Below, piece after piece: positions 47,159 through 57,866 of a stretch of DNA of 64,000 nucleotides (positions are counted from its first letter, which is position 1; every line of letters starts with the position of its first letter). Source of the stretch: Acanthornis magna (lineage: Eukaryota; Chordata; Aves; Passeriformes; Acanthizidae); contig JAWUZG010000056.1 in the NCBI GenBank assembly GCA_036785705.1, positions 17,714,001 through 17,778,000 on the forward strand, given 5' to 3'. The notes beneath the pieces are model-generated. The model made no database searches. It saw only the letters and a program-made list of their open reading frames with translations, and had not been told where the DNA came from. Both the position numbers and the translations under genes were made by a program.

Positions 47159-49808
47159 GTGAGCGGCGCGAGTTGGGTTCTTCGCCCACAAACACCCACC
47201 GATTTGGGGGTTCGGGGTTCCTGATCCCTTCCCGGGTTTATCCGAACCCTCGTGGCAGCGCCGCCCCGGCCCCGCGGTGTTGCGGGGATGCCCGGGGGAA
47301 CGCGCCTGGCCCGGGGGTCCCCGCCGGCCATCCCCCCTCTCTTAGAACCAGCGATTCCACACGTGTGCGTAAAAAGCCCTTTCTCTTTATTTTTTTTTTC
47401 CCCTTCCCGCGGAGTTTCCCCGCTCCCTGGGAGCCGAAGGGGCGATAATCGGCGGCTCCATCCCGCTGGCGCCAGCCTGGCTCGCTCGTATCGGAGCCGG
47501 GCGTTCACCGCCGCCGGCTTAAAGCCGCAGGCGCTTCGGGGGGGCTGCGGGGATGTCCCCGCCGCGGGGATCCCCCAACCCGCGGGGGCACCTGGGGCTC
47601 CTGCATTTCTCGGGGGTTTCTCATTTTTTTACCGTGGGCAGAGGTGAGCGTTTTCAAGGCGTGCGTTTGGTTTTCTTGAGGGTTTTTTTGTTACTTTCAG
47701 CAATACTCGATCGTGCGTCCGTGTACAGCGGGGAATAGCTGCATGGAGCAGAGATACGTTCGAGTCTGAGGTGCAGAAATCGGAATGATCCTTAACAGGC
47801 TGTACAAAAACTGTAATGAAACTGGGCAGCTGGATTCCCACTGCCAGAGGGCAGGGATAGATGGGACAGCGGGTTGAAATTCTTCCCTGTGAGAGTGGGG
47901 AGGCCCTGGCAGAGGTGCCCAGAGAAGCTGTGGCTGCCCCTGGATCCCTGGCAGTGTCCCAGGCCAGGCTGGACATTGGGGCTTGGAGCAGCCTGGGACA
48001 GTGGAAGGTTTCCCTGCCCATGGCAGGGGTGGAATGAGATGATCTTTAAGGTCCCTTCCAACCCGCGCCGTCCTGTGATTCAATGCTGACTGTCCCTTTT
48101 TTTGGCAAGAACTTTGATTTTATTATTTCTTTTGCAATCTGGGCTCCTGCCTCACTTTGCATCACTTCTTTCAAAGAAACTTCTCTTTTGAGCGTGCTTC
48201 TCCCGAAGGTCGCTAGAGGCTGGAGGCAGCTTTTTTATTCCAGTTGGAGCTGAGCTGCGTTTTCAGGAACGGGGCTTTCATTTTACAAACGGGAGAAGTT
48301 TCTCAGTCTCGTTCCTGCAGCGGTGGTGGTTTTCCCAGCCGTGAGCGGCTGCCAGCCTTGTGCTGGGAGTAGTAGAAAGCAGAGCTGTTATCAAGTGGCT
48401 CCTTATCGCTTTGATAATGGGTGACTGTGCCAGGACCCCACCCGCGCCGACTGGGCGCTGGTAACAGGAGCCAAGAAAAGGCCTTGATGCCCTTTTCCAC
48501 AAGTGGCTCCCTACAGAGATCATCCTGTTGGTGTTTCCCACCCAGTTTACTGTGGGCTGACGTAGCTGAGGGGTGTGAAAGTGCTGGGGTGCTTCCAACG
48601 AGGCCCTGGTGACAGCAGGTCTGGCTCTGGCGTGGGACCAGCACGGCCAGGTCGGGCTCTTACACCCACATGGGGATGTCTACACCTTAATTTCTTTATT
48701 CTGAGATCTATAAGTACCCTGTGAGAAGAGCATCCTGCTCTGCTAGGGAAAATGGGGAGCCTTTTCTGAGAAGCAGTAGGTGATCCCAGAGCCATCACAC
48801 AGGGGATGCTGAGGTTCTCTTTGCGGATCTCAGCCAAGCCGAGCTGCAGTTGCTGCCTGAGTGCTGTCAGGTCCGGGTGGGAGCTGAGGAGCACGCGATG
48901 TTTCCATAGCGTGGGCTCAGCGTGGTGCCACTGATTGACTTCACAATGCAATTTCTCACTGAGGTCGGTGCCTGCGCAGGGCTGGTGCCTTGATCCAGCC
49001 CAGCTGGCTGCACACTCCGTTTTGGCAAGTACATCACTGTCATGTTTTGGAAGGGGAAAGGAAACCCCTCTGATCAGAGCAGGGAGTTGATGAAGGACCT
49101 TTATCAGCCTTCTGCACGGTCTTGACCCTTTCAAGGACAGCGAGAGCTGGTTGAATGACCTGATTCAGCAGAGCACCTCTGAGGACTTGCTGAACTCGGA
49201 GCACATGACTGCTCAGCCCTGCTGCTTAAAGCAGAGCTGGGGAGCTCTGTGGGATGGCTTCAGGATGAGCAGGATCACAGCAGCCTCTGCTCCTGAGCCG
49301 CTTCTGTGCCGAGGCCTTGGTTGGGATGGACCAAAGTTCCTTGGGTGGCTTGGTGGCTGAAGCCAGCCTGGCTCTGGTGTCAGCCCTGTGTGCCAACAGG
49401 AGCTCTTCGTCACCCAACACCCTTTTCAGTACTTGCGAAGTGTTTGGGGAGCACTTGTTAAGCCCTGTGTGCTGGAGTCATGGATGGAAGGCTGTCTCTC
49501 CTGATGCAGATGATGGAAATGTTCTTTGGGAGCAGTGTGATGTTTTGTGTGGCTCAAGCTGTGGGTGTCCAGGCACAGATGTGGGGCAGAGGGGTGCAGC
49601 ATTTTCAGTAGCTAAACCTGCTTTGAAAGTTCCAGGTGGAACCCCCATTTTTTAAAAATTGGGCAAACCTTGATCTCTAGTTGCCTCCAAGTGTTTTGTT
49701 TTCCATTGGGTGTTTATAACCTTGGAAGAGTTCCTACCCCGAAAGAGAAAGCGAGAGGGTTTGTTGATAAACCCAGCACAGCACTAACCTAAAGTTTTGT
49801 TTTTCCAG
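47159..49808 (+). other. SMAD6: SMAD6 intron 1
   Basis: This 2.65-kb GT-AG intron starts GTGAGC and ends TTTTTCCAG. Its first 450 bases are still CpG-island sequence, including a GGCGCC palindrome at 47468. It holds one CR1 tail (47822-48084). The rest is unremarkable unique sequence with no other exon that I can see. Confidence 0.93.
47822..48084 (+). mobile_element. CR1 LINE 3'-end fragment in SMAD6 intron 1
   Basis: CACTGCCAGAGGGCAGGGAT, GGCCCTGGCAGAGGTGCCCA, CAGCCTGGGACAGTGGAAGG, GATGATCTTTAAGGTCCCTT, ending CCTGTGATTCAATG. It is in the same orientation as SMAD6. Confidence 0.93.
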
Positions 49809-49865
49809 AGTCTCCACCACCTCCCTACTCTCGGCTGTCTCCTAATGATGAGCAAAAGCCACTGG
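49809..49865 (+). CDS. SMAD6: SMAD6 exon 2: linker with PY motif
   Basis: This 57-nt exon enters in phase 1 (G from exon 1 plus AG gives Glu) and encodes ESPPPPYSRLSPNDEQKPL plus the first base of the next codon. PPPPY is the PY motif that binds WW domains of Smurf1/2 E3 ligases, which inhibitory SMADs bring to activated receptors. The acceptor is a T-rich tract ending TTTTTCCAG, with a good branch-point candidate (CTAAC) about 25 nt upstream. The donor is GTATGT. The exon was recognised by frame continuity, its tiny size and the conserved motif. As I recall the mammalian protein, RDEY stands where NDEQ is here, so the positions after the PY motif are less constrained. Confidence 0.95.
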
Positions 49866-50684
49866 GTATGTGTTTTGTCTCTTTTGATCTCCCGGGAACT
49901 CTTTCATGGTGCAGCCCTGGTGCTGCTTCTGAGACAGCCCTACCTGGCACGTCAGGCAAAAGCCAACAAGTCGGGATTTTATGGCTGCTCATTATTTCTG
50001 AGCAAGCATCAGCTGACGGGTTTTAAGAAGTAAATGGATGCCAGTTTATCCTACCAAATTACCATGTAGACACATGCATATTTTCCAAAATAATATGAAG
50101 CTCTATTTTTAATGAAGGCGTAATGAAAGGTTACCAGACGTCATGTTTTGTCTGCGTGTGTAATCTGCGGGATGACGGAGCTGGGGGGAGTGGGAGCTCC
50201 TGGGTGCCATTTCCATAAAGGCCTGGCTGTGCTGCTCTGTGGAGGAATCGACTATTACCCTTACAATGAGATGGAAAGTCTTTGAAACTGTGTTATTTCT
50301 GAATGGGGTGTCACTTTTCCTGGGGAATTATAGAAGGTTTCCTGAACAAAGCTGGTGAAAGCATCTGGGATGGGTAGGTTGGGCACAGAGAGCCTGGCAG
50401 CCTCAGATCCTGCTCCTGTTGGCCTGGAGGTGTTCTGAGCTGGCACCGCTGCATCCTCACCATCCTTTCTCAGCCCTGCTTCGTGCTCAGTTAAATGGGA
50501 AGCAAAGACACAGAAGGGAAGGGAGGAATCCCACATCCCTCTGGAGTTTCTTGCTGGGGACTGTGCAGCTGTGGCTTTCCCCCTTTATCCTGTGGTCAGT
50601 GATTTACTGCGGTGGTGACCGAGGGGAGCTGCTTTTGCTGCCATGGGGCAGGGGCAGGGAGGAGGCAGATGGGTTTGGCAGGGA

Positions 50685-50765
50685 TAGGAGGGGACAGCAG
50701 TGCCTGCCTGTCCCACCCAGCCCCTAGGAGGGGACAGCAGTGCCTGCCTGTCCCACCCAGCCCCG
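50685..50765. repeat. Two-copy 40-bp tandem duplication in intron 2
   Basis: TAGGAGGGGACAGCAGTGCC and the following 20 bases occur twice with period 40 and no differences that I can see, indicating a recent duplication. Confidence 0.88.
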
Positions 50766-50910
50766 GGGGAAGGCAGGAGCTGCCCTGTGCCAAAGGTGAG
50801 CCCCGGCCCTGCCAGGCCTGGGAGCTGCAGCCATGTGTGCACCCTGTCCCCGCTGCCTTCATCACCATGGTGCTGTGACCAGAGCAGCTGCAAAGCCAAA
50901 TTGTGGCTGG

Positions 50911-50926
50911 TTTTTTTTTTTTGGTT

Positions 50927-50963
<37 letters not shown>
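50911..50963. repeat. Long T tract in intron 2
   Basis: T12, a short GGTTG interruption, then about 36 Ts. The stated length may be unreliable. It lies far from the exon 3 acceptor. Confidence 0.85.
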
Positions 50964-50964
<1 letters not shown>

Positions 50965-51059
50965 TTAGGTGTGGAGGCAAAAAAAAGGAGTTGTCCCTCC
51001 CTGCTCTCCCCCTTCCAAGTTAATTCCCTCTAGAAACTGCTTGTGCTGCAGGGAGAGAT

Positions 51060-51440
51060 GATAGTGAGCAACACGTGACTTTATAAAAACAACAGCCAGG
51101 GATTGAAATTTGCTTCACTGGCTTGTTTGATTGGAAAAATAATAGTTAATCTGTGAGCAAACAGTTGAGCACTTAATTAGAGGGGTGTAAGCAAGAGAGA
51201 ATAACAAAGACTCTTAACTTGTTAAAACAAAGTTTCCTTCGCTTCAGCAAAGAGGAAGGAAGGAAGGAAGCAAGAATAAACAGCTTCAAGAATTTTAATG
51301 GTGATAATTAAGTATAGTAACTCTGACTTGTTTAGAGGCTTAATGTAACTTTATCCAATAAGCACCAAGTTCCTACTTGTTTGATCAACTTAACTGGAGT
51401 TATTTTTGTGGTCGAGGCAATTCAGACTTTGCATTTGCGT
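51060..51440. promoter_or_regulatory. SMAD6: Candidate intronic enhancer in intron 2
   Basis: An AT-rich block between GC-rich sequence with an E-box CACGTG (51072-51077), an NKX2-type CACTTAA (51170-51176, reverse of TTAAGTG) and a RUNX-type TGTGGTC (51407-51413). NKX2-5 and related factors act in heart valves and outflow tract, a main site of SMAD6 expression. The motifs are seen; the function is inferred. Confidence 0.33.
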
Positions 51441-51591
51441 GGTAGAGCTACAAAGTTAATCGCTGCTTTCTGGCTCTGTGGAGAGTTTCTCTCGGGGAGG
51501 TGGTGGGAAGCTGAGGAGCCACGGGTGCTCACGTAGCGCTGGCAAACGCAGCAGGACTAAAAGTGCTTTCTTTTCTTTTTTTTCCCCCCAG

Positions 51592-51669
51592 ATCTATCAG
51601 ATTCCACGTTGTCTTACACTGAAACAGAGGCTACAAACTCGCCCAACGTCACGCCCGGAGATTTCTCAG
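51592..51669 (+). CDS. SMAD6: SMAD6 exon 3: linker before MH2
   Basis: This 78-nt exon completes Asp across the junction (G|AT) and encodes LSDSTLSYTETEATNS, then PNVTPGDFS, leaving one base of the next codon. It is the end of the linker just before the MH2 domain. The acceptor is strong (long CT tract ending CCCCCCAG). The donor reads TCAG|GTTGGC: it has the GT and a G at +5, but T at +3 is unusual. Frame is kept (phase 1 in, phase 1 out). The MH2 exon is not found in the 12.3 kb that follow, so the gene is cut by the window edge. About 297 codons are present here. The full protein is probably near 475 residues (inference). Confidence 0.94.
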
Positions 51670-54552
51670 GTTGGCAGCTGCTTGTGCCTCGTGGTCCGCG
51701 CCGGGGGCGGTGGTGGGGCAGGACAGCAGGAGGGGACGGGGCTGCGGTCCTGCTCGGGTTTTGTTCTGGGTGTGAAGAGAAGGAGAAAAAGAGCAGTTAT
51801 TCGAGTTGGTTTTTCCGAGAAGTCTGTGCTCTGCACGTTGTGATGCGATGCTGTTGGTGGCGTGAGCAGGGACCTTTGGGAGGTGGCCGCGGGGCCACGC
51901 GTGTCCCGTGTGGGAGCCACCCGGGCCGATCCCGGGCTCCAGGGCCGAGGGCTGCTGCGGGGCTGGGCTGCGGCCCTCCCCATTTCCATGGCAGGAGCAG
52001 CGAGGCCGTGCAGCGCTGCTGCTCTGCGGTGCTTCCTGCCGGGTCCGCCCGGCTGGTGTGACCTGTTGGGCCCTGGCCCCGGGCTGCCATCGCTGCTTTC
52101 GTGGGCAGCCTCCCAGCTCCGGAGCCATTGAAGCTCCCGAACAAAGCTTGGCTTAATTAGGTCCTGGTTTTTGCTCTGCCCCACCCTGCAACCTTTCATT
52201 CACTTAATGGGGCTCTGCAAGGCCCGGGGTGGTTTTACCTGACAGCAGGTAGGGTTGGGGCTTTCTTGGCTCCGCGCTGCGCTCTGGCTTCGTGATCGTT
52301 CCACATCTCTCCTTGGTGTCTTGTCCCAGGCTGGGGACAGGAGGGGCCTGGCTATAGGACCAGGTTGAATTTCTTTGCCGGGTTCGTGGTCTGAGAGCTG
52401 GGATGGAGGCAGACAGACATTGGTCCTGGTGGAGCCCCACGTGCTTCCTGCAGTGACTGTGCTGGGGTGGGACTTGGGCACCTCGGAGCCTCATTGTTGG
52501 GCTGCTGAGCACATGGATTGCATCTGCTGCTCTCTCTGGGGGATGTGTGACTGGGGGATGTGTGGAGCAGTCCTTTGGCGTGTTGGTCCCTTAGCCGTGG
52601 CTTTTCTCTTCATTTTGTTTCCCTGCACGAGCTCACGGCCAGTGTGGTGCGACTGTGCCTTCCTTGGGGTATTTAAGCCATCCCAGCTCCAAAGGGTGCT
52701 CCAGCAGCTCAGCACCGCTGGATCGTGGCACGGTGGGGCCTCTCCCTCTGGGGATTTTCCCTGTCCCTGTCCTTTCAGGTCCCCCTGCGCTGGCCGGCCG
52801 GCGGTGCCGTGTGCCAGGCCCGGCGTGTGCCAGCCCAGGGCTTTTGTTGTGCTGCCAAGTGTCCAGAGCAGGGCAGCGATTGATAGCCAGGGCTCGGATC
52901 ATTCAGCCTTGTGCTCTGATAAATACGTGTTTGCTGTTCCTAACAAACGTTCCTGGGGCGGGATGCACGTCCCTAAAGCTCCCCGTGCCCGTGGCTTTTG
53001 TTGTAACTCGATAATTGGCATTAATTACGGCGGCCGAGTTGGAAAAGTGAGGTTCCTAAGGATGTAATGGTTTAGCTTCTCTCGTGGCTCAGTCTTTACG
53101 GGACATCTGGTGGGTTTGCTGCAAGAGAAGAGAGATTTTAACTTTTCCTTGAACAATATAATGATAACATGTGACTGCGATTGTGCTGAAACCGGATCCC
53201 TCCTCTCCCCCTGTGCCGTTTCCAATGGTGTAACTTTTAATAAGAGTCTGGGGCTGGGTGATTTATTTTTCCCCAGTGCTCATGATTGCTGAAAGAGGAT
53301 AAGAGCCCTGCTGAAGTTAACCCATACATGTCATCATGGGGAAGTACAAGGGAAAAACCCACTTAGGCTCCAGTCTACCTGCCACTTCTCAGTTTGTTTA
53401 TTCTCCATTTCAACTCATTTAATAGCTCTGCTTGAAGTGTCGGTCTGTGGAAGTGATACACAGAGCACATGGTCCTCCCTGCCTCCTCTTGTGTACCCAG
53501 GGAGCTCAGTGTGCATTTAACTTGTCTTCCAAAAATAAGTACATTTTGGATCTAGCATCAAGCCACTGCTATTTATTGCTCCAGCTTTGATCATCAAAAA
53601 GGCTTTTCCTACTAAAACCACAAAATTCAATTTTGTGTAACAAAGAGAACCATTCTTCTCCTGTTGCTCCTTTACTTGATGAACTTCTAAACAGGAGGTT
53701 TTAGCATGAAGGCAGAAGATGATCTCTGTCATATGTGTAACTTTGAAGAAAAACAAACTCTCTTTTTGAAGTGGAACCTTTCATGGCTCTAATACTGCCC
53801 TTAAAAAGAGGGAAGGTCTTCACTGCAGTAGCAGGCTGACTGTAAAGTCCAGAGGAGCAGTCAGGGCTAACTGCAAGCACAAGCTGTGGATGGCTGGGCG
53901 GATGTGACCTGGATCCATGGATGATACCCCAGAGCCCTCTTCACCTCATGTTCAAAGCATTTGGGTCTTGGAACAAAGTTGTTTGTCCAAGGATCAGTGT
54001 CCAGCCATGGCATTTCCCTTGGAACGGGGATGCTCCTGTGTTCTCCGTGAGGTGCAAAGGCTTGGGAAGATCTGGGCTGGTGGCAGGAGGCACTTGGAGG
54101 TGTTTGACCCTGAAGTTTCCACTCCTGAGCTCAGGCAGTGTCACATTCAGGTTCGTGATGGCACCAAGAGGGGCTCCGTCATTTCCTCAGTAGATTCATT
54201 TCTGCCTGGGGAGCGGAGCTGAAGAAAAGCTGCTGTTTGGGGAGTTCTATTTTAAACCCAGGTGCTTCCCTGGCCTGGGCTGAGGCTGTGTGTCCCCTGG
54301 GAGCCAGCAGAGCCTTGGCCAGCGCTGGCGTCCCCACGGCTGAGCCGGAGCTGGGGAAATACCAGGGAAAGGGCAAAATCCAGCGAGGCAGGAACAAAAG
54401 CTCGGCCTCGTGACTCATAATTGGTGGAACATTTGTAGTAATTTTTTTTTTCCCTTCCCCTCAGCCTTGGCTCCTCCAGCACATGCCAAGAAGCCGCTGT
54501 ACCCGTCAGACTTGCCAGGCGTGTGAGGGCTGAGCTCTGCGGGAGCTGAGTT

Positions 54553-54602
54553 GGGGTGGGATGGGATATGGGGTGGGATATGGGATATGGGATGGGATGG
54601 TG
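54553..54602. repeat. GGGATAT/GGGAT short tandem repeat
   Basis: A degenerate run of GGGATGG and GGGATAT units, about 50 bp, in intron 3. Confidence 0.7.
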
Positions 54603-56287
54603 GGGACGTGCTGGAGCAGCCCCTGTGGGCTTTGGGGTTGCCTGCTTTCCCCTGAATCCCCCAGGGGGCTCTCCCTCAGCAGCCCTGGGAAGGATCCCTT
54701 CTAAAACCCATGAAAACAGCCCCATTCCTGTTGAAAACGCCCCATGATGAGCAGTGAGCAAAGTTCTGTTGGTGGTGGCTTGAAATTCTGGAGGTGCTGA
54801 GGACTGTGCAGGGAGGAGAGCAAAAGGTGGCCTTGCACCTGTAGGTGCCTGTGCTGACTTGGAAGATGCTGGTTTATTTTTTCCAGAAATAGCTTTATTT
54901 TTTTTTTTAACTTTAAAATCACTTCCCACGTGCTAAAACTCTCCAAGAGTTTCAGCTCTGGTGAACCCGCTTGTAGCTGAAAATGTGCATCCTAAAAAAG
55001 AAACGTTGCGCTGGTGGTTTGTTGGAGGAGGGATGAGTTTCTGTCCGTGCTCCAAAGCAGCAGGAAGGTGTTCTCCACCTGAGAGGGAGACAGGAATTTA
55101 CTCCCAGCAGCTCTGGTCATGTCCAGAAGATGATGGGCTCTGTGTGGAGATGAGCTCTGCTTGGTGACTGATGATGCTGGAGCAAAGCTGGGAATTAACA
55201 GAGAGAAGAAACAAAGAGATGAACGGGCTGGAGCTTATTTCAATTATTTCTGGGTTTTTTAAGGCCTGGGAAGATGGGGCAGTTTGTGCAGGCAGTGCTG
55301 GGGTGTGGGTTTGGGGAGCAGGGTCCCTGCAGCCCCAGAGGCAGGAAGGAGAGGCAGGAGCCTCCGTCCCAGCTGTGACTCAGCCCTGCTGAGGCTCTGC
55401 CCGAGGGCTTTTCTGCTTCCAGCAATATTTAGGATGAACTCAAGGAAGCATATTTTAAAACCCACTGAATGGAGAAAGTGAACGTCTCCCTTCCTCTCCC
55501 CCCCCACAGAAATAACAGGCTGCAGGATTTATGCTAACAAGGAAATTTATGAAGATCCTGTGTGTTAGGAGTAGGAAAAAAAGAGCCCATTAAATCTGTC
55601 AGGCGGATGTGTGTGGCAACTGGGCAAACATTGCCCTTTCCGGGCTGGGGGAGAGATTGTGGAATTACCTGTTAATAGAAAAAAAAGGGTATTTTTCTCG
55701 TTAATAGCGCAGCAGTTTCTTCTGAGGGGAAGTGTTGGGTTTTGAGGATGGGCTCTGGCTTTGGTGTGTCTCAGTGCCAGCTGGGGCTGCAGGCTGGGGC
55801 TGACCCAGCACCACCCCGGAGCCTTTTCATCCTTCTCCCCCTCTCCTGCAGGAACAAATCCTTTACAAAAAGGCACAACATATCTGTGCATCCAGTTTAA
55901 TCACAGACAGATGTCTGTTTGGGCCGGCAATGGTTTTGGTTTCTTTTTTTTTCTGTTGTATTTAACTGTAGGTTTGCTGGCTTGTCTTCCCCTGTGCAGT
56001 CTAGAACAATCAAGGTTTGGCTAAAACCTCTCCTGGTCGGAGGAACGAGCTTGTTGCCAAGAGCTACTTCTTTGATGCAAAAAAATACATCCTGGAGGTG
56101 CTTTGTCAGATGTTTTTATATTAAACAGTTTTCCTCCATAATTTCAGTTTGCCAACGGGAAATAAAGTGCATCTATTTTCCAGTGTGCTTCAGAGAGGAA
56201 TTCTTTGCTCGCTGTGGAGGTTTTCCCCACACGGCTGTGGATGGCCATGGGTGTTGGAATCCCCATGGGATAACCCAGAGGGCTCCA

Positions 56288-56381
56288 GAGCAATAACCTG
56301 CCCTCCCTTCAGAGCAATAACCTGCCCTCCCTTCGGAGCAATAACCTGCCCTCCCTTCAGAGCAATAACCTGCCCTCCCTG
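56288..56381. repeat. 24-bp tandem repeat, four copies
   Basis: Four near-identical units of GAGCAATAACCTGCCCTCCC plus four bases. One unit has CGG for CAG at the join. It lies in intron 3. Confidence 0.9.
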
Positions 56382-57067
56382 GGGCTTTGCTCGTGTGCAG
56401 CTTCTGGCCCTGCCTGGGGCTGACATCAAAGGCCACTTCTCCAACTAAAGGGTGAATCATGGCATTAATCCCTGAAAGGGAAGGTGGGGAGGCTCTGGGA
56501 GCTGATCCCTGGGCTTTCAGTGCTGTCCCTTTCAGAGGTGTGCTCCTTTATTCCAGAGCAGATGTCTTTCTGGAGTGCTGATAAATCCACTGCAGCCAGG
56601 GCATTTATGGAGAGCTGTGCTTTTTTCCCCTGACATTTGTGCTCACTGCAGTGGTGGCTCAGGTGGCAGCTCCTGGAGTTCAGACATTCCTTTCTCTGGG
56701 GCAGAAGGAGAAGGGAAGGGATCATTGGTTCTGTAGCCAGGTGGGCTCGTTGTGTCCCAAGTCTGTTGATGGCAGTGCTTCATCCATAAGCAGAGTCACC
56801 CAGCAGAGAGCATTCCACTTGGGGAAATAATAAGCAGATTAAAATGCCATTCAGAGCATTGAACAAGCAGCAATTTAAGAATAACTTTTGAAAAAGCTGA
56901 ATGAGTTGGCAGTGGAAGAGAGAGGAGGAAAGCTGGAGGAGATATTCCCTCCGTGTGGTTGTTTCTCCATTAAACCCTGTGGGATAACTCTCACTGGGCC
57001 ACCAAACCAACAGTGGAGCATTGAGCTCTGCCCGAGCAAACTCCTGCAGAGCTGCTGGGTGACCTTG

Positions 57068-57866
57068 CTGTGGTGGCAGTAGACCTGCACGGTGTCACTG
57101 TTGCTGTGGTGGCAATAGACCTGCACGGTGTCACCTATTGCTGTGGTGGCAATAGACCTGCACGATGTCACTATTGCAGTGGTGGCAGTAGACCTGCACG
57201 GTGTCACTGTTCCTGTGGTGGCAATAGACCTGCACGGTGTCACCTATTGGTGTGATGGCAGTAGACCTGCACGGTGTCACTGTTCCTGTGGTGGCAATAG
57301 ACCTGCACAGTGTCACCTATTGGTGTGGTGGCAATAGACCTGCATGGTGTCACCATTGCTGTGGTGGCAGTAGACCTGCACGGTGTCACCTGTTGCTGTG
57401 GTGGCAGTAGACCTTCACAGTGTCACTATTGCTGTGGTGGCAGTAGACCTGCACGGTGTCACTATTGGTGTGGTGGCAGTAGACCTGCACGGTGTCACCT
57501 ATTGGTGTGGTGGCAGTAGACCTGCACGGTGTCACTGTTGCTGTGGTGGCAATAGACCTGCACGGTGTCACTGTTGCTGTGGTGGCAATAGACCTGCACG
57601 GTGTCACCATTGCTGTGGTGGCAGTTGACCTTCACAGTGTCGCTATTGGTGTGGTGGCAGTAGACCTGCACGGTGTCACCTATTGCTGTGGTGGCAGTAG
57701 ACCTGCACGATGTCACTATTGCTGTGGTGGCAATAGACCTGCACAGTGTCACCTGTTGCTGTGGTGGCAGTAGACCTGCACGGTATCACTGTTCCTGTGG
57801 TGGCAGTAGACCTTCACAGTGTCGCTATTGGTGTGGTGGCAGTAGACCTGCACGCTGTCACCTGTA
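57068..57866. repeat. Minisatellite of 36- and 39-bp units in intron 3
   Basis: About 21 units share GTGGTGGCAGTAGACCTGCA, then CGGTGTCAC and a short variable tail (TATTGGT, TGTTGCT, CTATTGCT), which makes units 36 or 39 bp. Both periods are multiples of three, so several frames stay open (VVAVDLHGVT-like); these are not coding. Mixed unit types without strict order suggest unequal exchange. Confidence 0.93.

Larger units (their letters stand above)
44750..47620. promoter_or_regulatory. SMAD6: CpG island over SMAD6 promoter and exon 1
   Basis: From about 44,750 base composition shifts sharply to dense G+C with very many CpG dinucleotides, peaking at 44,930-45,800 and 45,950-47,150 and fading by about 47,620. 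The flanks have ordinary composition and few CpGs. Such islands mark unmethylated vertebrate promoters, and this one spans the inferred start site, the leader and all of coding exon 1. Boundaries are by eye. Confidence 0.88.
49866..51591 (+). other. SMAD6: SMAD6 intron 2
   Basis: This 1.73-kb GT-AG intron contains a 40-bp tandem duplication (50685-50765), a long T tract (50911-50963), a (GGAA)n patch near 51252, and an AT-rich motif-dense stretch (51060-51440) described separately as a candidate enhancer. No further exon is visible. Confidence 0.92.

Noticed and set aside
46420..47508. 362-codon antisense frame over SMAD6 exon 1
   Set aside because: It is a shadow of a very GC-rich exon on the opposite strand; composition alone explains its length.
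57068..57866. Leucine-rich-repeat-like protein from VVAVDLHGVT repeats
   Set aside because: The DNA units are near-identical including third positions, several frames are open, and it lies in a SMAD6 intron; it is a minisatellite.
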